Below are positions 15,131-24,506 of a stretch of 25,528 nt of DNA, piece after piece. The stretch spans positions 1 to 25,528 of the forward strand of contig JAFOZN010000028.1 in assembly GCA_017391185.1 (NCBI GenBank), given 5' to 3'. Every line of letters starts with the position of its first letter. Within the stretch, counting starts at the first letter, position 1. Source of the stretch: Alistipes sp. (GTDB taxonomy: Bacteria > Bacteroidota > Bacteroidia > Bacteroidales > Rikenellaceae). The notes under the pieces are model-generated. The model saw nothing but the letters and a program-made list of their open reading frames with translations. It made no database searches and had not been told where the DNA came from. The translations under genes and the position numbers were made by a program.

Positions 15131-16864
15131 TTACTTTCTTGAAACTGCGTTCAAAGCCTCGTTAGCCTGCTTGATTAGCTCCATCCATGGCTGCTTGTGG
15201 TCGAGGAAGTCTGTTGTACGGATCTTCTCCAAAACAGCCTCTACCTCCTTGGTATCAACTCCCGCAGCACGCAAACGGCGCACCTTCTCGGCTGACTCGA
15301 TACCATCGATCAAACGCTCGAAACGCATAGACGATACACACTTAGGATATACGAAATATGTATCACCCGATGGCCAAGAGCCGAAACGTGAATCCATCTT
15401 TGGATCCTCTGGCCATGAGTTGTAAGCCCAACGCAACATACCGTCATAATCGAATGTTACGTTCAACCAACCCAACATCTCTGACTCATAAGGCTGTGAC
15501 CAAGTGAAGGTATTTGGATAGTGAGGACCACAACATACATAGAATGTAGTATTCTGTCCCTTAGCACGGCGCATCAAGATATCCTCATGATCTACCATCT
15601 GACGGCGGATAGCAGCGCATACATCCTCCATCATAGTATATTTCTTATAAGAGTTGTGGTTATCTGCCAACGCGAAGCCCATCTCTGGTGCGCACTCCTG
15701 CAAAACCTTAACCGCTGCATCCATCTGCTCTGGTGAACGCTCATCCATAGCGATGTTTGTGAACTCCAACCAACCCTTCTCCTTGAGGTGCTTCTTGAAG
15801 TCGATAAGGAATGGCTTCCAGATCTTTGGGAAGATAGGAGTATTAGGCTCAGCCTTAACGGTCACCATCTCACCCTTAGCCTCGTCCATATAGTGAAGCT
15901 CGCAGTTCCATGGCACCATAGAGTAGCAGTTAATCATCTTGTTGATGCCGATCGAGAGCATCATCTCTACCCAACGGTCGAAGATCTTATAGTCGTAAGT
16001 CCAAGTACCATCCTTCTTCAAAGTCCACTTGATCATATCCTCATAAGCATCGTAGCACTGGTGGTTCCATGGATCCTTATTGAGGTTAGTAGTGATAACC
16101 TTCTGACCTGCATCTGCCAACATCTGCATCTGACGCTTAGCCTCAGCAAAGTGCTCATCGCTCCAGAGCTTCAAACCGTTGATACGTGCAACGGCTGTTG
16201 GGTGCTGCCACAAATCGAGGTGGTATGACCACTCCTTAGCCGCTGGCAAGAGGTGCTTAACAACCTCTACCTCCAAAGGAAGCTTCACCTTACCCCAACC
16301 TGCGTGGCTGATTGTAAGAGTAGAAGTATATACGCCTGGCTGCGCATCCTCTGGGATATCAAGAGTCACCCATACAGGACGTGTAGTCTTAGCAGCGATA
16401 TCGAAACGCTCGATAGGATCCAACATATCGGCCATCAAGACTGCCTTCTCCTTGGTAGGGAGGAACTGATCGGCCATAGTGTAGCGCACGAAGAATGACT
16501 TAGCGATAGCGGCTGGCAAAACAGCATCCTTAGACTTGAAGTCTGCAAACTCACACTCAACGCCATTCAAGCCCTCTGGAGTCCAAACCAAAGCCTGAGC
16601 CTGGCCCTTCTCACCTCGCCAAAGGGTAATCTTCATAGTCTCTACGCCTGCTGGCTGAGGTACCAAGCTGCGAGAGTAACGGCAATCGGCATCGCCCCAC
16701 GCTACGTTCATATTCTTCTCTACGGCTGCCCATGCTGCCTCATCCTCGGCTGTGAGTGCGATAGGATCATCAGCCTCGGTGTAGGTCTCTACAGGAACAT
16801 ACTCTGCACAAGCAACAGAAGCTGCTGCTACGAGCAAAAACAAAAATTTCTGTACTGATTTCAT
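15131..16864 (-). CDS. DUF4091/GH123-like glycoside hydrolase, lipoprotein
   Basis: A 577-residue lipoprotein: signal peptide MKSVQKFLFLLVAAASVAC with Cys19. A beta-sandwich at about 30-200 is followed by a TIM-barrel-like part starting WSYHLDLWQHPTAVARING (212-230). GH123 beta-N-acetylgalactosaminidases use an adjacent Asp-Glu pair; here D374-E375 in NIAMDERSPEQMD fits. The C-terminal part, LGWLNVTFDYDGMLRWAYNSWPEDP and GDTYFVYPKCVSSMRFERLIDGIE, is the DUF4091 hallmark. Predicted reaction: substrate-assisted release of terminal beta-GalNAc; many DUF4091 proteins are untested, so the activity is probable only. It has its own promoter and terminators. Codon use favours CCA, ACA, CGT and GTT, unlike the GH95 operon, and suggests high expression. 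Confidence 0.85.
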   Translation of the reverse strand: MKSVQKFLFLLVAAASVACAEYVPVETYTEADDPIALTAEDEAAWAAVEKNMNVAWGDADCRYSRSLVPQPAGVETMKITLWRGEKGQAQALVWTPEGLNGVECEFADFKSKDAVLPAAIAKSFFVRYTMADQFLPTKEKAVLMADMLDPIERFDIAAKTTRPVWVTLDIPEDAQPGVYTSTLTISHAGWGKVKLPLEVEVVKHLLPAAKEWSYHLDLWQHPTAVARINGLKLWSDEHFAEAKRQMQMLADAGQKVITTNLNKDPWNHQCYDAYEDMIKWTLKKDGTWTYDYKIFDRWVEMMLSIGINKMINCYSMVPWNCELHYMDEAKGEMVTVKAEPNTPIFPKIWKPFLIDFKKHLKEKGWLEFTNIAMDERSPEQMDAAVKVLQECAPEMGFALADNHNSYKKYTMMEDVCAAIRRQMVDHEDILMRRAKGQNTTFYVCCGPHYPNTFTWSQPYESEMLGWLNVTFDYDGMLRWAYNSWPEDPKMDSRFGSWPSGDTYFVYPKCVSSMRFERLIDGIESAEKVRRLRAAGVDTKEVEAVLEKIRTTDFLDHKQPWMELIKQANEALNAVSRK

Positions 16865-16929
16865 AAGTTTTAGATTATTTAGTTATTGAATATTTTGATT
16901 TTCTTGTATATATAATCACACACTTTATA

Positions 16930-16959
16930 CAAAAGTAGTCAAAAATTCCATATTGCAAG
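16930..16959 (-). promoter_or_regulatory. Bacteroidetes-type promoter of the DUF4091 gene
   Basis: Minus strand: CTTG (plus 16956-16959) as the -33 element, then TACTTTTG (plus 16930-16937), matching TAnnTTTG, 18 bases apart. The start codon is 65 bases further on. Confidence 0.6.
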
Positions 16960-17019
16960 CCTAATAGTGAGCTTTTTTTAATCATATAGACAAAAATTTC
17001 TATTCCGCAGCCACTCTTA

Positions 17020-17054
17020 GAAAAAGATTGCGCCCACCAATTTGGTGAGCGCAA
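17020..17054 (-). terminator. Terminator of the fimbrial operon
   Basis: TTGCGC (17028-17033) pairs with GCGCAA (17049-17054); after one mismatch CACCA/TGGTG extends the stem to 11 pairs with an ATT loop. On the minus strand TCTTTTTCT follows. It lies 31 bases past the last fimbrial stop codon. Confidence 0.85.
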
Positions 17055-17085
17055 CACAAACTAACAATCACAAAATCTCAAAACC

Positions 17086-20000
17086 TTATTGCTTGATTAG
17101 TTTTACCTCAGGAGCATCGAAGAGAGCCTTGACATTGGCAAACTCTGCCATATAATACTCTCCACCGATAGAAGTGTACAACTCCACAGGATCATCACCC
17201 GCCCAATCGAAATCATACTCCTTACGCAAGCGTAGCTCATACTTACCCGCCGCAGTCACAGTGATCGAACCGATACGACTGCCATCGGCCTTACGAGCAA
17301 ACGAGACAAACTGATTAGCCGCCACAGCACTCTGTGATGAAGCATCTACGCCATAGGTGATATTACCCGAAATAGGGGTATTAGTCACGTTGAAAGTCTT
17401 AGAGTGGTAAACCACATGCTCCTCATTAGAGCTGATTGTAATCTTACCAGAACTTACAGCCTCCTTGGTCTTAAACTTAAGCACCTTGCGCTCCTTAGCA
17501 ACCTTCTCGCCACCCAAAGCTGCGGTGGTGAAGAATCCTGCCTCAGTAGCACGATCACCATCGACACGATATACATAACGGCCATCGCTCAACTTCTCCA
17601 ACTTAGGCTTGTTGTTGCTCACCATGGTTATATTACCACCAGCATCCACCTGCTTATCATAGATGGCAACCTGAGCACTCAACAACTCAGCGTGTGCCGC
17701 CTCGTCCAACTCCAACATCTCGGCATCGATATAGATCTCAAAGCCCGAACCGAAAGGATCTACGCTCGAACCATCAATAGCCTTGAAGCTTGTCACATCG
17801 AAAGCAATCTCGACATTCTGATTAGGAACATATGTAAACTCAATATCATCTACAGGCTCGGCTGGAGTATCAATGATGCTTGAACCATTGACAGCATCCA
17901 CACCCAGACCATTGACACGCGCCGCAAAACGATATGGGCTATAGTTGGCCAACTCAAATACCTTAGAGCGGAACATCTGACCATTGTATGGCACAGAAGA
18001 GTTCTTGATAGAGTTAGAGCCTGCACCCTTTACATTACTTGCGATACGCACAGGCTCGGCACTCTTGGCCTTGCTGGTCATCATGTGCAGAGTGAACTTT
18101 CCATCGTTATCATCTGCATTGAGATAGAAACCATATACTCTACCACCTGTGCTCCACTTAGATTTATCGAATGGAACGAAAGTTGTCTCGAAAGCATGAT
18201 CTGTGTGAGTCAAGTAGTGATCCAGATTAGACGAGTAGAGCAAGAACTCATCATCAGAATCCACAGCTACAGCAGAGGCTGGAGTAGTTGCTTCGTTGAC
18301 AATCTCAAGATCGAAGTGCACAGGAGCAAAACGCTTCTGAGGAACCAACATATAAGAGATAGTCTCTGCGGCTACGCTACTACCCGGTGCTACGTATGAG
18401 TAACGTGGCATAGAAGGGATAGTGATGGCCTTATTCAACTCCGAGAAGGTCACAATCTTGGTCATACGCTCGAAATGAGCCGCCTCCAAAGTCACATACT
18501 CTCTGTCACCCGACTCGGCGTGGAGGATATTCTCGAAATATACACGCTGCACACCTGGCTTGGTCACAGTAAAGACATATTTATAGCCAAAATCTGAGGT
18601 ATCGGGATTACCATCACCATCTACATCCACCGAGAACGACTCGCCGTAGCCCTCCTCGCCCTTACGCACGATAGGCAACACCTGACCTGCGGCAGAACGG
18701 ATATCCATCTTATTGGCCGAAATCAACACATCCATAGGGAAAAGCTCCTCCGGGCAAGTCTCAGGGATGGTAAATACCACCTCGATATTCTCGCGAGCAT
18801 TGATATTAGAAAGCGAGCCATATACCTCGGTACTTACCCACGCTGGAGTGAAGGATTGTCTTCTCACGGTCAACACCGTAATCTTACGCTGCAAGCGACC
18901 ATACTTGACCAAAAGTGTACCGCGCAAGATGTTCTTATCCTGAGGCATCTGATTCAACGTCAGGTCGATAGTACCCACAGCCGACTTACCACCAGAGGCG
19001 ATAGCGAAGTTCATCGCAGTAGAGTTATTTGTCGAAGGCAGAAGACGATCGTCATATGTAGCCGAAACGTCCTGATTATTCTCAACCCATGACACAGACA
19101 CATCATTCATATCTATATTCTCGCTACCCAAAGACTCCACATTGAAGGTCAGAGTGAGCGAAGGCAGAAGTGCCACCTTGTCGGCATCGAGTACAACATC
19201 TGTCTCCTTGACAGAGAGCTTAAACGAAGCATCCTGCACAGACTTCACCTCATCCGAGATAGAGAGCCAGATATTGTTTGTCGCAGGGGCATTCAGAGCC
19301 TCGGCAAATGTGGCTGCGCCATACTTGAGGTTACCCACTACGTTGATCTCATAGTGGTGGTTACGGCGTACCAAAACCTGCTCACCTTCGGCATCGGTCA
19401 AAGTGACGTGGTAGTACATCTCGGCCTGAGCCACACCGCCCACAACATTCTTACCGCGGATGATAACCGTCACAGGATCGGCACTTGAATTTTCGGTCTC
19501 AAAGATGAAGGTCTCCACCGCTGTATCTACATCAGCAATATCGCTCAACTTGTCCTTACGCTCTGGCAAAGTCACATTCTTCTCGACAACCCACGATGAG
19601 CGCGAACCCGAACCATTGGCTACACCATACTCAGGGGTATAGTCTGAACTTTGATAGGTAGGGAATCCATATGTAGGATGGAACGGAGCCACTGTACCGA
19701 AGGCTTGTGTATTACATACGGTAAAGCCTGTGACGATGAAGTTACTACCCTCCCACTGCTTCTCCAAAGATGAATCTGCACCTCGAGAGACAACAGTCAC
19801 ACGCGCCTGATTGCGAAGCATGACGATAGGCTTACCCTGACCACCCATTGCCGCAGGAGTGGTCTGAGTAGCAATCCAATTCTTGATCTGATCGCCACTC
19901 TGATATGCTGCAGGGATCTCCACTCTGGCCCAATAGATCATCATACCAGAGCTACCCTCCAATACCGAAGCAATCTGATCCTCACTCTTACCCACCTGAG

Positions 20001-20376
20001 CATTCTCATCGAAGCGACCAACATTCTGGTTGGCCAAGAAGTGGATGATACGTGTATTGTTAGGGATCTTGGCATCGAAAGTACCAGCAATCTGACCTGT
20101 AACGCTCGCAGGCACACTTGCCGACTCAACCGAGATCAACAAACCCTCACCATTGAAGCAGAAGAGGCTCATATTCTGGATACCTCGACCATCGGGATCT
20201 ACGGCGCGAGTATCAACCTTGATCTCATCGGGGATTACTGCACCGAAACGAATAGAGATCATATCTCCCTGAGTCTCTGGCGCAATAGGCTGCTCGGCCA
20301 AAGGATCCTCCTGATGGCACGCCACCACCGCAAGAGCCATGGCACAAGCAAACATTATCTTAAGTAATCTCTTCAT
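17086..20376 (-). CDS. Large multidomain Mfa/Fim-type fimbrial lipoprotein (1096 aa)
   Basis: Signal peptide with lipobox VVAC (Cys20), then KVDTRAV with R57: an Arg in this place is where trypsin-like proteases cut pro-fimbrillins of type V pili. Residues about 38-360 look like the two beta-rich fimbrillin domains; YYHVTLTDAEGEQVLVRRNHHYEINV near 325-350 is the recurring end-of-domain pattern of this superfamily (DUF4906-like proteins share it). The remaining 700 residues are beta-rich with little helix, probably a series of Ig-like domains, making this much longer than ordinary stalk fimbrillins (350-550). It is the last gene of the operon, 44 bases after the 805-residue subunit. A tip or accessory subunit is the best guess; the ligand is unknown. 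Confidence 0.7.
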   Translation of the reverse strand: MKRLLKIMFACAMALAVVACHQEDPLAEQPIAPETQGDMISIRFGAVIPDEIKVDTRAVDPDGRGIQNMSLFCFNGEGLLISVESASVPASVTGQIAGTFDAKIPNNTRIIHFLANQNVGRFDENAQVGKSEDQIASVLEGSSGMMIYWARVEIPAAYQSGDQIKNWIATQTTPAAMGGQGKPIVMLRNQARVTVVSRGADSSLEKQWEGSNFIVTGFTVCNTQAFGTVAPFHPTYGFPTYQSSDYTPEYGVANGSGSRSSWVVEKNVTLPERKDKLSDIADVDTAVETFIFETENSSADPVTVIIRGKNVVGGVAQAEMYYHVTLTDAEGEQVLVRRNHHYEINVVGNLKYGAATFAEALNAPATNNIWLSISDEVKSVQDASFKLSVKETDVVLDADKVALLPSLTLTFNVESLGSENIDMNDVSVSWVENNQDVSATYDDRLLPSTNNSTAMNFAIASGGKSAVGTIDLTLNQMPQDKNILRGTLLVKYGRLQRKITVLTVRRQSFTPAWVSTEVYGSLSNINARENIEVVFTIPETCPEELFPMDVLISANKMDIRSAAGQVLPIVRKGEEGYGESFSVDVDGDGNPDTSDFGYKYVFTVTKPGVQRVYFENILHAESGDREYVTLEAAHFERMTKIVTFSELNKAITIPSMPRYSYVAPGSSVAAETISYMLVPQKRFAPVHFDLEIVNEATTPASAVAVDSDDEFLLYSSNLDHYLTHTDHAFETTFVPFDKSKWSTGGRVYGFYLNADDNDGKFTLHMMTSKAKSAEPVRIASNVKGAGSNSIKNSSVPYNGQMFRSKVFELANYSPYRFAARVNGLGVDAVNGSSIIDTPAEPVDDIEFTYVPNQNVEIAFDVTSFKAIDGSSVDPFGSGFEIYIDAEMLELDEAAHAELLSAQVAIYDKQVDAGGNITMVSNNKPKLEKLSDGRYVYRVDGDRATEAGFFTTAALGGEKVAKERKVLKFKTKEAVSSGKITISSNEEHVVYHSKTFNVTNTPISGNITYGVDASSQSAVAANQFVSFARKADGSRIGSITVTAAGKYELRLRKEYDFDWAGDDPVELYTSIGGEYYMAEFANVKALFDAPEVKLIKQ

Positions 20377-20420
20377 ATCTTTTTTTTCTCTTTTATTCAG
20401 TTAATATACTCGCCTTATAA

Positions 20421-22838
20421 TTAATTCCCATACGCATCACGCACACAACGTACTGCTGTATTTCCCGGATTTGAAACTCGATTCACAACACCGTTTGCTG
20501 CAAAGTATGCATCGGCATTCATCACCTCATCGATTGCCTTGGCATCGCTGTTAGCAGTACCGCTACCCTGCAACTGGAGGATAATCATGATCTCAGCCTC
20601 GGTAGGCAGACGCCAATTGTCATACTCCTTGCCATCGGCAGATACCTCTACGTAGTTTTTACAATGATCCTTGGCAAGAGCAAACTTAGCATTGTTGTTA
20701 TAACCAGCGAAGGTCATTACCTCGAAATATCCCAACTGCGAAGCGATCATAAACGATGGAGATACCAATCGGGCATTTGAATCAGATCCTTCGGTGTAAC
20801 CATTCTCCACATCATCGGTATCGGTACCATCCTCCATCACAAATTTAGGACGTCCGATGGTGTAATCAGGAGATGTAGCTGTCACACGCACATGATACAT
20901 ACGAGCATTACGCAAAGTGCTACTTGCAGAGATATAACTTGTAGGCTTTGTAGTATCGCCACTCGTCCAACGATAGTATTTCACATCGTAGGTCTGCAAA
21001 GCATCGTCATAGCTACCTGGACCATTTACGCTACCATTGACCTTAGAGCCCCAGAAGCCGTTGATACTACTGCCTCCGCCACCCCAGAAGCCTCCGCCAC
21101 CGCCTGAGTAATTGGTGTAGTAATTAAGCGTGAGCTTGTCGGTACTACTGTTATAATTGTTCAACGCTACACTCACCACGCTACCATTGCGCTCAACGTA
21201 TGTGGTAGGTCTGGTCTGTCCCGAACCGATAAAGTCATCACGATATGAGTACCAACCCACCTCGTTGGTGATATAGATCACAGGATACTGCTCGACACGG
21301 AAATCGGCCTTGAGTCCATCCTCATTCTCCACCTCAAACTCCAGATAACGGATCGTATTGTTGTGATCCTCATTAGGAGTACGAATAGTAATCTTGCCAT
21401 TCAAAACATTGGCCTCTGCCGAAGCTGAGATACGGCTCAAGAGAGAGCTTGAAAGAGTCTTGATCTGGTTATACTTGTTCTTATAGTATGCAGCGTTATT
21501 ATCATCGAAGTTTGATGAGAACTCACCATGCGAAGTATCAATATCCCTCAATGTGATGCTCCTAATCGGAGACGATGACGAGAATGTGAGCTGAGAAGAG
21601 TCCATATCTGCGTTGTAGATCTGCACCAGATTGGTATTCAAAGTCAGATACTTAGGATCGTTACCTGTCTCACCCACGCTGATCTCAACCTCCTGCCATG
21701 GCAAAGTCTCGAAGTAAACATCATCAAGCTCGACAACCGAAGTGCGGTCATCAGCACCTGCTGTATCGATAGTAACAGTGACAGCATAGCACTTGTTGCG
21801 CTCAAACTTCTTATCCTTGCTCAGAGGAATCATATACCAGCTATTGAAAACCGAAGTCTCCTTGCCATTGGCTGCATTGCCATCCTTATCCCACTTCATA
21901 GGGATATTTACGATAGCGCAAGTCTCATCCAAAGCAGTAGCCGCACTCCAATTATGAGCATAGGCATAACCCACAAGACGAATCTCGTGCTTAGGCTGCT
22001 CGGCAGTATGACCTGCGGCCTGAGTCCATACGAAAGTACGCTCGTTAGGACCTAAATCGACAGTAGTAACCAAATCCTTGGTCTGGAAAGAGAGCGTATT
22101 CTTTGGCAAGACGTAGCTCTTGGTAGGTAGCATATTGAAGTAATAGAGTGCATTACCCACATTTTCACCCTCCGATAGCTGACGGTGAAACTCTACATGC
22201 TCACCCTGCTTGATAGTCACCACAATCTTCGATGTGGCGCGCTCAAGAGTAGCCGAGAGCGAAAGATTCTCGCTATTGCCTGCCGAAGAGTTGATCACCT
22301 GACCCGAAGTATTACCTGCGATAGCCTGCATCAAGAATGCCGCAGGGCGATCACCACTACCCAGCTGTGTACCTGTCACGTGGAGCATAACATCGCTCTG
22401 GATCCAAGACTCAAGCTCCTCAAGAGTAGCCTTAGCCGCAGCATCACTCTCGCTCAAAGAGGCGTTGGCAACCATATAGATGGTATATTTAGCATCGGCA
22501 ATGAATTTAGCATCGCTACGCTTAACTCTCAAAGAGATAGTGCCCGCGCCATCCTCCGCAGAGGCGTTGTTGCCTGAGGTGTTGCGCTCGTAGTGTACGA
22601 TCTGACCAGCATCTGCGCCCTCGCTCTTGACAACAAAGACATCGATATGAGTCACCTTGCGCTCCAACGAATTGTCGGCAGAACGAACCAGCTCCATAGG
22701 TGAGGGTGAGGTCGAAATCTTGATCATGCCATCACCCATATTGATGCTCTCAAGCTCATCGGTATGGCTACAAGCCCCCATCGCCAAAGCCACGCAACAT
22801 AGAAGAGTATAGTATATAAACCTTTTCATGGTTTTCAA
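20421..22838 (-). CDS. Putative pilus tip adhesin with C-terminal C-type-lectin-like domain (805 aa)
   Basis: Lipobox AMGAC (Cys23), and R52 in ELVRSAD as a candidate pro-fimbrillin processing site. Residues about 38-370 follow the fimbrillin layout (ERKVTHIDVFVV near 59-70, FNSWYMIPLSKDKKFERNKCYAVTVTID near 330-355). A beta-rich middle follows, with an unusual Gly/Trp-rich stretch at 579-598 (GGGGGFWGGGG). From about 690 to the end is a domain with HC (Cys726), DNWRLPTEAE (741-749) and VRCVRDAYG (Cys798). WRLPT plus VRCVR is the pattern of DUF1566/Lcl-like and related C-type-lectin-fold domains, often placed at the tips of Bacteroidales fimbriae. The two cysteines could form a disulfide. Located 12 bases after the 549-residue subunit. 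Fimbrial call good; lectin fold probable; ligand unknown. Confidence 0.72.
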   Translation of the reverse strand: MKTMKRFIYYTLLCCVALAMGACSHTDELESINMGDGMIKISTSPSPMELVRSADNSLERKVTHIDVFVVKSEGADAGQIVHYERNTSGNNASAEDGAGTISLRVKRSDAKFIADAKYTIYMVANASLSESDAAAKATLEELESWIQSDVMLHVTGTQLGSGDRPAAFLMQAIAGNTSGQVINSSAGNSENLSLSATLERATSKIVVTIKQGEHVEFHRQLSEGENVGNALYYFNMLPTKSYVLPKNTLSFQTKDLVTTVDLGPNERTFVWTQAAGHTAEQPKHEIRLVGYAYAHNWSAATALDETCAIVNIPMKWDKDGNAANGKETSVFNSWYMIPLSKDKKFERNKCYAVTVTIDTAGADDRTSVVELDDVYFETLPWQEVEISVGETGNDPKYLTLNTNLVQIYNADMDSSQLTFSSSSPIRSITLRDIDTSHGEFSSNFDDNNAAYYKNKYNQIKTLSSSLLSRISASAEANVLNGKITIRTPNEDHNNTIRYLEFEVENEDGLKADFRVEQYPVIYITNEVGWYSYRDDFIGSGQTRPTTYVERNGSVVSVALNNYNSSTDKLTLNYYTNYSGGGGGFWGGGGSSINGFWGSKVNGSVNGPGSYDDALQTYDVKYYRWTSGDTTKPTSYISASSTLRNARMYHVRVTATSPDYTIGRPKFVMEDGTDTDDVENGYTEGSDSNARLVSPSFMIASQLGYFEVMTFAGYNNNAKFALAKDHCKNYVEVSADGKEYDNWRLPTEAEIMIILQLQGSGTANSDAKAIDEVMNADAYFAANGVVNRVSNPGNTAVRCVRDAYGN

Positions 22839-22850
22839 GTTGTAAGGTTA

Positions 22851-24500
22851 TTAGTTTTGCAAAATTTCAATATAGGTGTGGTGAGAGCCACTATTAGGCC
22901 AATAGGTAGTTGTACTACCCGCACCAGCGTTGATAAGCAAGAGCTTGGTATCGGCATGCCAAAGTGAGCTATGCGAGATAGCGAGCTTGAATTTCTTACC
23001 ATTACGGTCAGGATTCAAAGCTATGACACGAACCTCATAAAACTTATCCTTGTTGGTCTCGGTCACCTCGACAAACTTATCGTTATTCACGCCTGTGAGA
23101 TCCTCACTGCCCAGACCAATAGGTGTTGACTCGGCATTGGTAACCTCATAAACCTCCACCTTATAATCGCTCGCCGCAGCATCATAGATCGTAGGCTTCC
23201 ACTCAGCTCCGACAGGGCCTCTCATACGGAAATAACCCTTGAAAGGAGTACCCGCATCGATGTTGGCGTTGTAGGTAAGTGTTGGAGCAGAGCTTGCCAC
23301 AGCATCAACATTAGGCGCAGCCAAAAGGTTGGTGTTGTTAGCTGGGGTAAAGTGCATATCATCCCACTCTACATCCACCCAGTCGGCAACTGTATAGCTG
23401 ATCTCCATACCGCCCTCGCCATTGATCAAAGCGCGCACCTGATAGTCGTGGTTACGAGCAACAGCTGGCAGAGCAACATAACGTGTCTGTGGAGAGCCCG
23501 AACCGATCTGATAGGTGATCTGATAGTAGTATCCGCCATCGGCAGCATCCGCAGGAGCCGTTGTGGCGTTGTTTGAATATGTCGCAACGTCCAAAGTCTC
23601 GGCGATGGTACAACCTGCAACACGTGTATAAGCCGTAGGATCGTCACTCGCAGCCGCAAGAGTCTTATTCACCGCCACGCCATCGGCTGGCAACGCAAAC
23701 GAGTGTGACTTCTGAGCATCGGTAGTGGCTACATTAGGCACATTATCGCCAAACCATGATGGAGCTACGCCCTGAGTCTCAAGCTGAGGCTTAGAAAGCT
23801 GTGAGAGAAGCAGACCATCGGTAGGCATCTTCTGGTTGTGGAGCGAGAGCGAAGTGACCTTCAAATCAAACTCCGAAGTACGAGCAACCATAAACTGAGT
23901 CTTGGCCACAGCACGGAAAACCGACATATTGGCAACCTTATGGCCACTCGAAGAGTGGATATCCTCCTTATCGACAGAGACAGTAGTCCAATGTGACACA
24001 GGCATCAAGGCTGGATCACCCGGAGTATCCTCCTCTACCGAACTAAGGATTGGATTCGCACCCGCAGCATTGGCAAAACGAGCATTGATAAGCTCGGTAT
24101 ATGTGGTCTGACCATCGAGCGTGAGAGGATCTCCATTATAGGTCACATCACCAAACTTCGAAGGGTTGACCACCGCTATGAGGATATAATCTGCACCCTG
24201 ATCGCCACACATCGGAAGCTCCAAGTGTACCGATACCGAGGTATATACCGCACCACTATATGTGGCTCTGCGCCATCCCGCTGCCTTATTCTCCACGGTG
24301 GTAGAGGTAGGCTTCTCGAAAGCCCAAACCATAACCTCCTCGATCTGGTCACCCTGCTGATCAGATGTAGCACCGCTACGAGTCAGATTCACATCCATAG
24401 AGACTTTGGTGAGCGAATAACTCTCCTCCTTGATGCAACCCGTAAGCGACAAGATCGCCAGTGTAGCCATCGACAGGAATATGTAACTTAGTCTTTTCAT
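22851..24500 (-). CDS. Mfa/FimA-like fimbrial subunit lipoprotein (549 aa)
   Basis: Signal peptide MKRLSYIFLSMATLAILSLTGC (Cys22), followed by a short pro-region with R41 in NLTRSGA, a candidate Arg-protease cut that exposes the donor-strand groove in type V pili. Residues 50-360 show a fimbrillin-type beta domain (EEVMVWAFEKP near 54-64, YILIAVVNPSKFG near 105-117) and an end-of-domain pattern ARNHDYQVRALINGEGGMEISYTVADW around 345-371. The last 170 residues form another beta domain ending in HHTYIEILQN. Size and position right behind the anchor gene suit a main or second structural subunit. Six bases separate it from the anchor gene, implying translational coupling. Superfamily fairly sure; exact role uncertain. 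Confidence 0.7.
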   Translation of the reverse strand: MKRLSYIFLSMATLAILSLTGCIKEESYSLTKVSMDVNLTRSGATSDQQGDQIEEVMVWAFEKPTSTTVENKAAGWRRATYSGAVYTSVSVHLELPMCGDQGADYILIAVVNPSKFGDVTYNGDPLTLDGQTTYTELINARFANAAGANPILSSVEEDTPGDPALMPVSHWTTVSVDKEDIHSSSGHKVANMSVFRAVAKTQFMVARTSEFDLKVTSLSLHNQKMPTDGLLLSQLSKPQLETQGVAPSWFGDNVPNVATTDAQKSHSFALPADGVAVNKTLAAASDDPTAYTRVAGCTIAETLDVATYSNNATTAPADAADGGYYYQITYQIGSGSPQTRYVALPAVARNHDYQVRALINGEGGMEISYTVADWVDVEWDDMHFTPANNTNLLAAPNVDAVASSAPTLTYNANIDAGTPFKGYFRMRGPVGAEWKPTIYDAAASDYKVEVYEVTNAESTPIGLGSEDLTGVNNDKFVEVTETNKDKFYEVRVIALNPDRNGKKFKLAISHSSLWHADTKLLLINAGAGSTTTYWPNSGSHHTYIEILQN

Positions 24501-24506
24501 TGTCTC

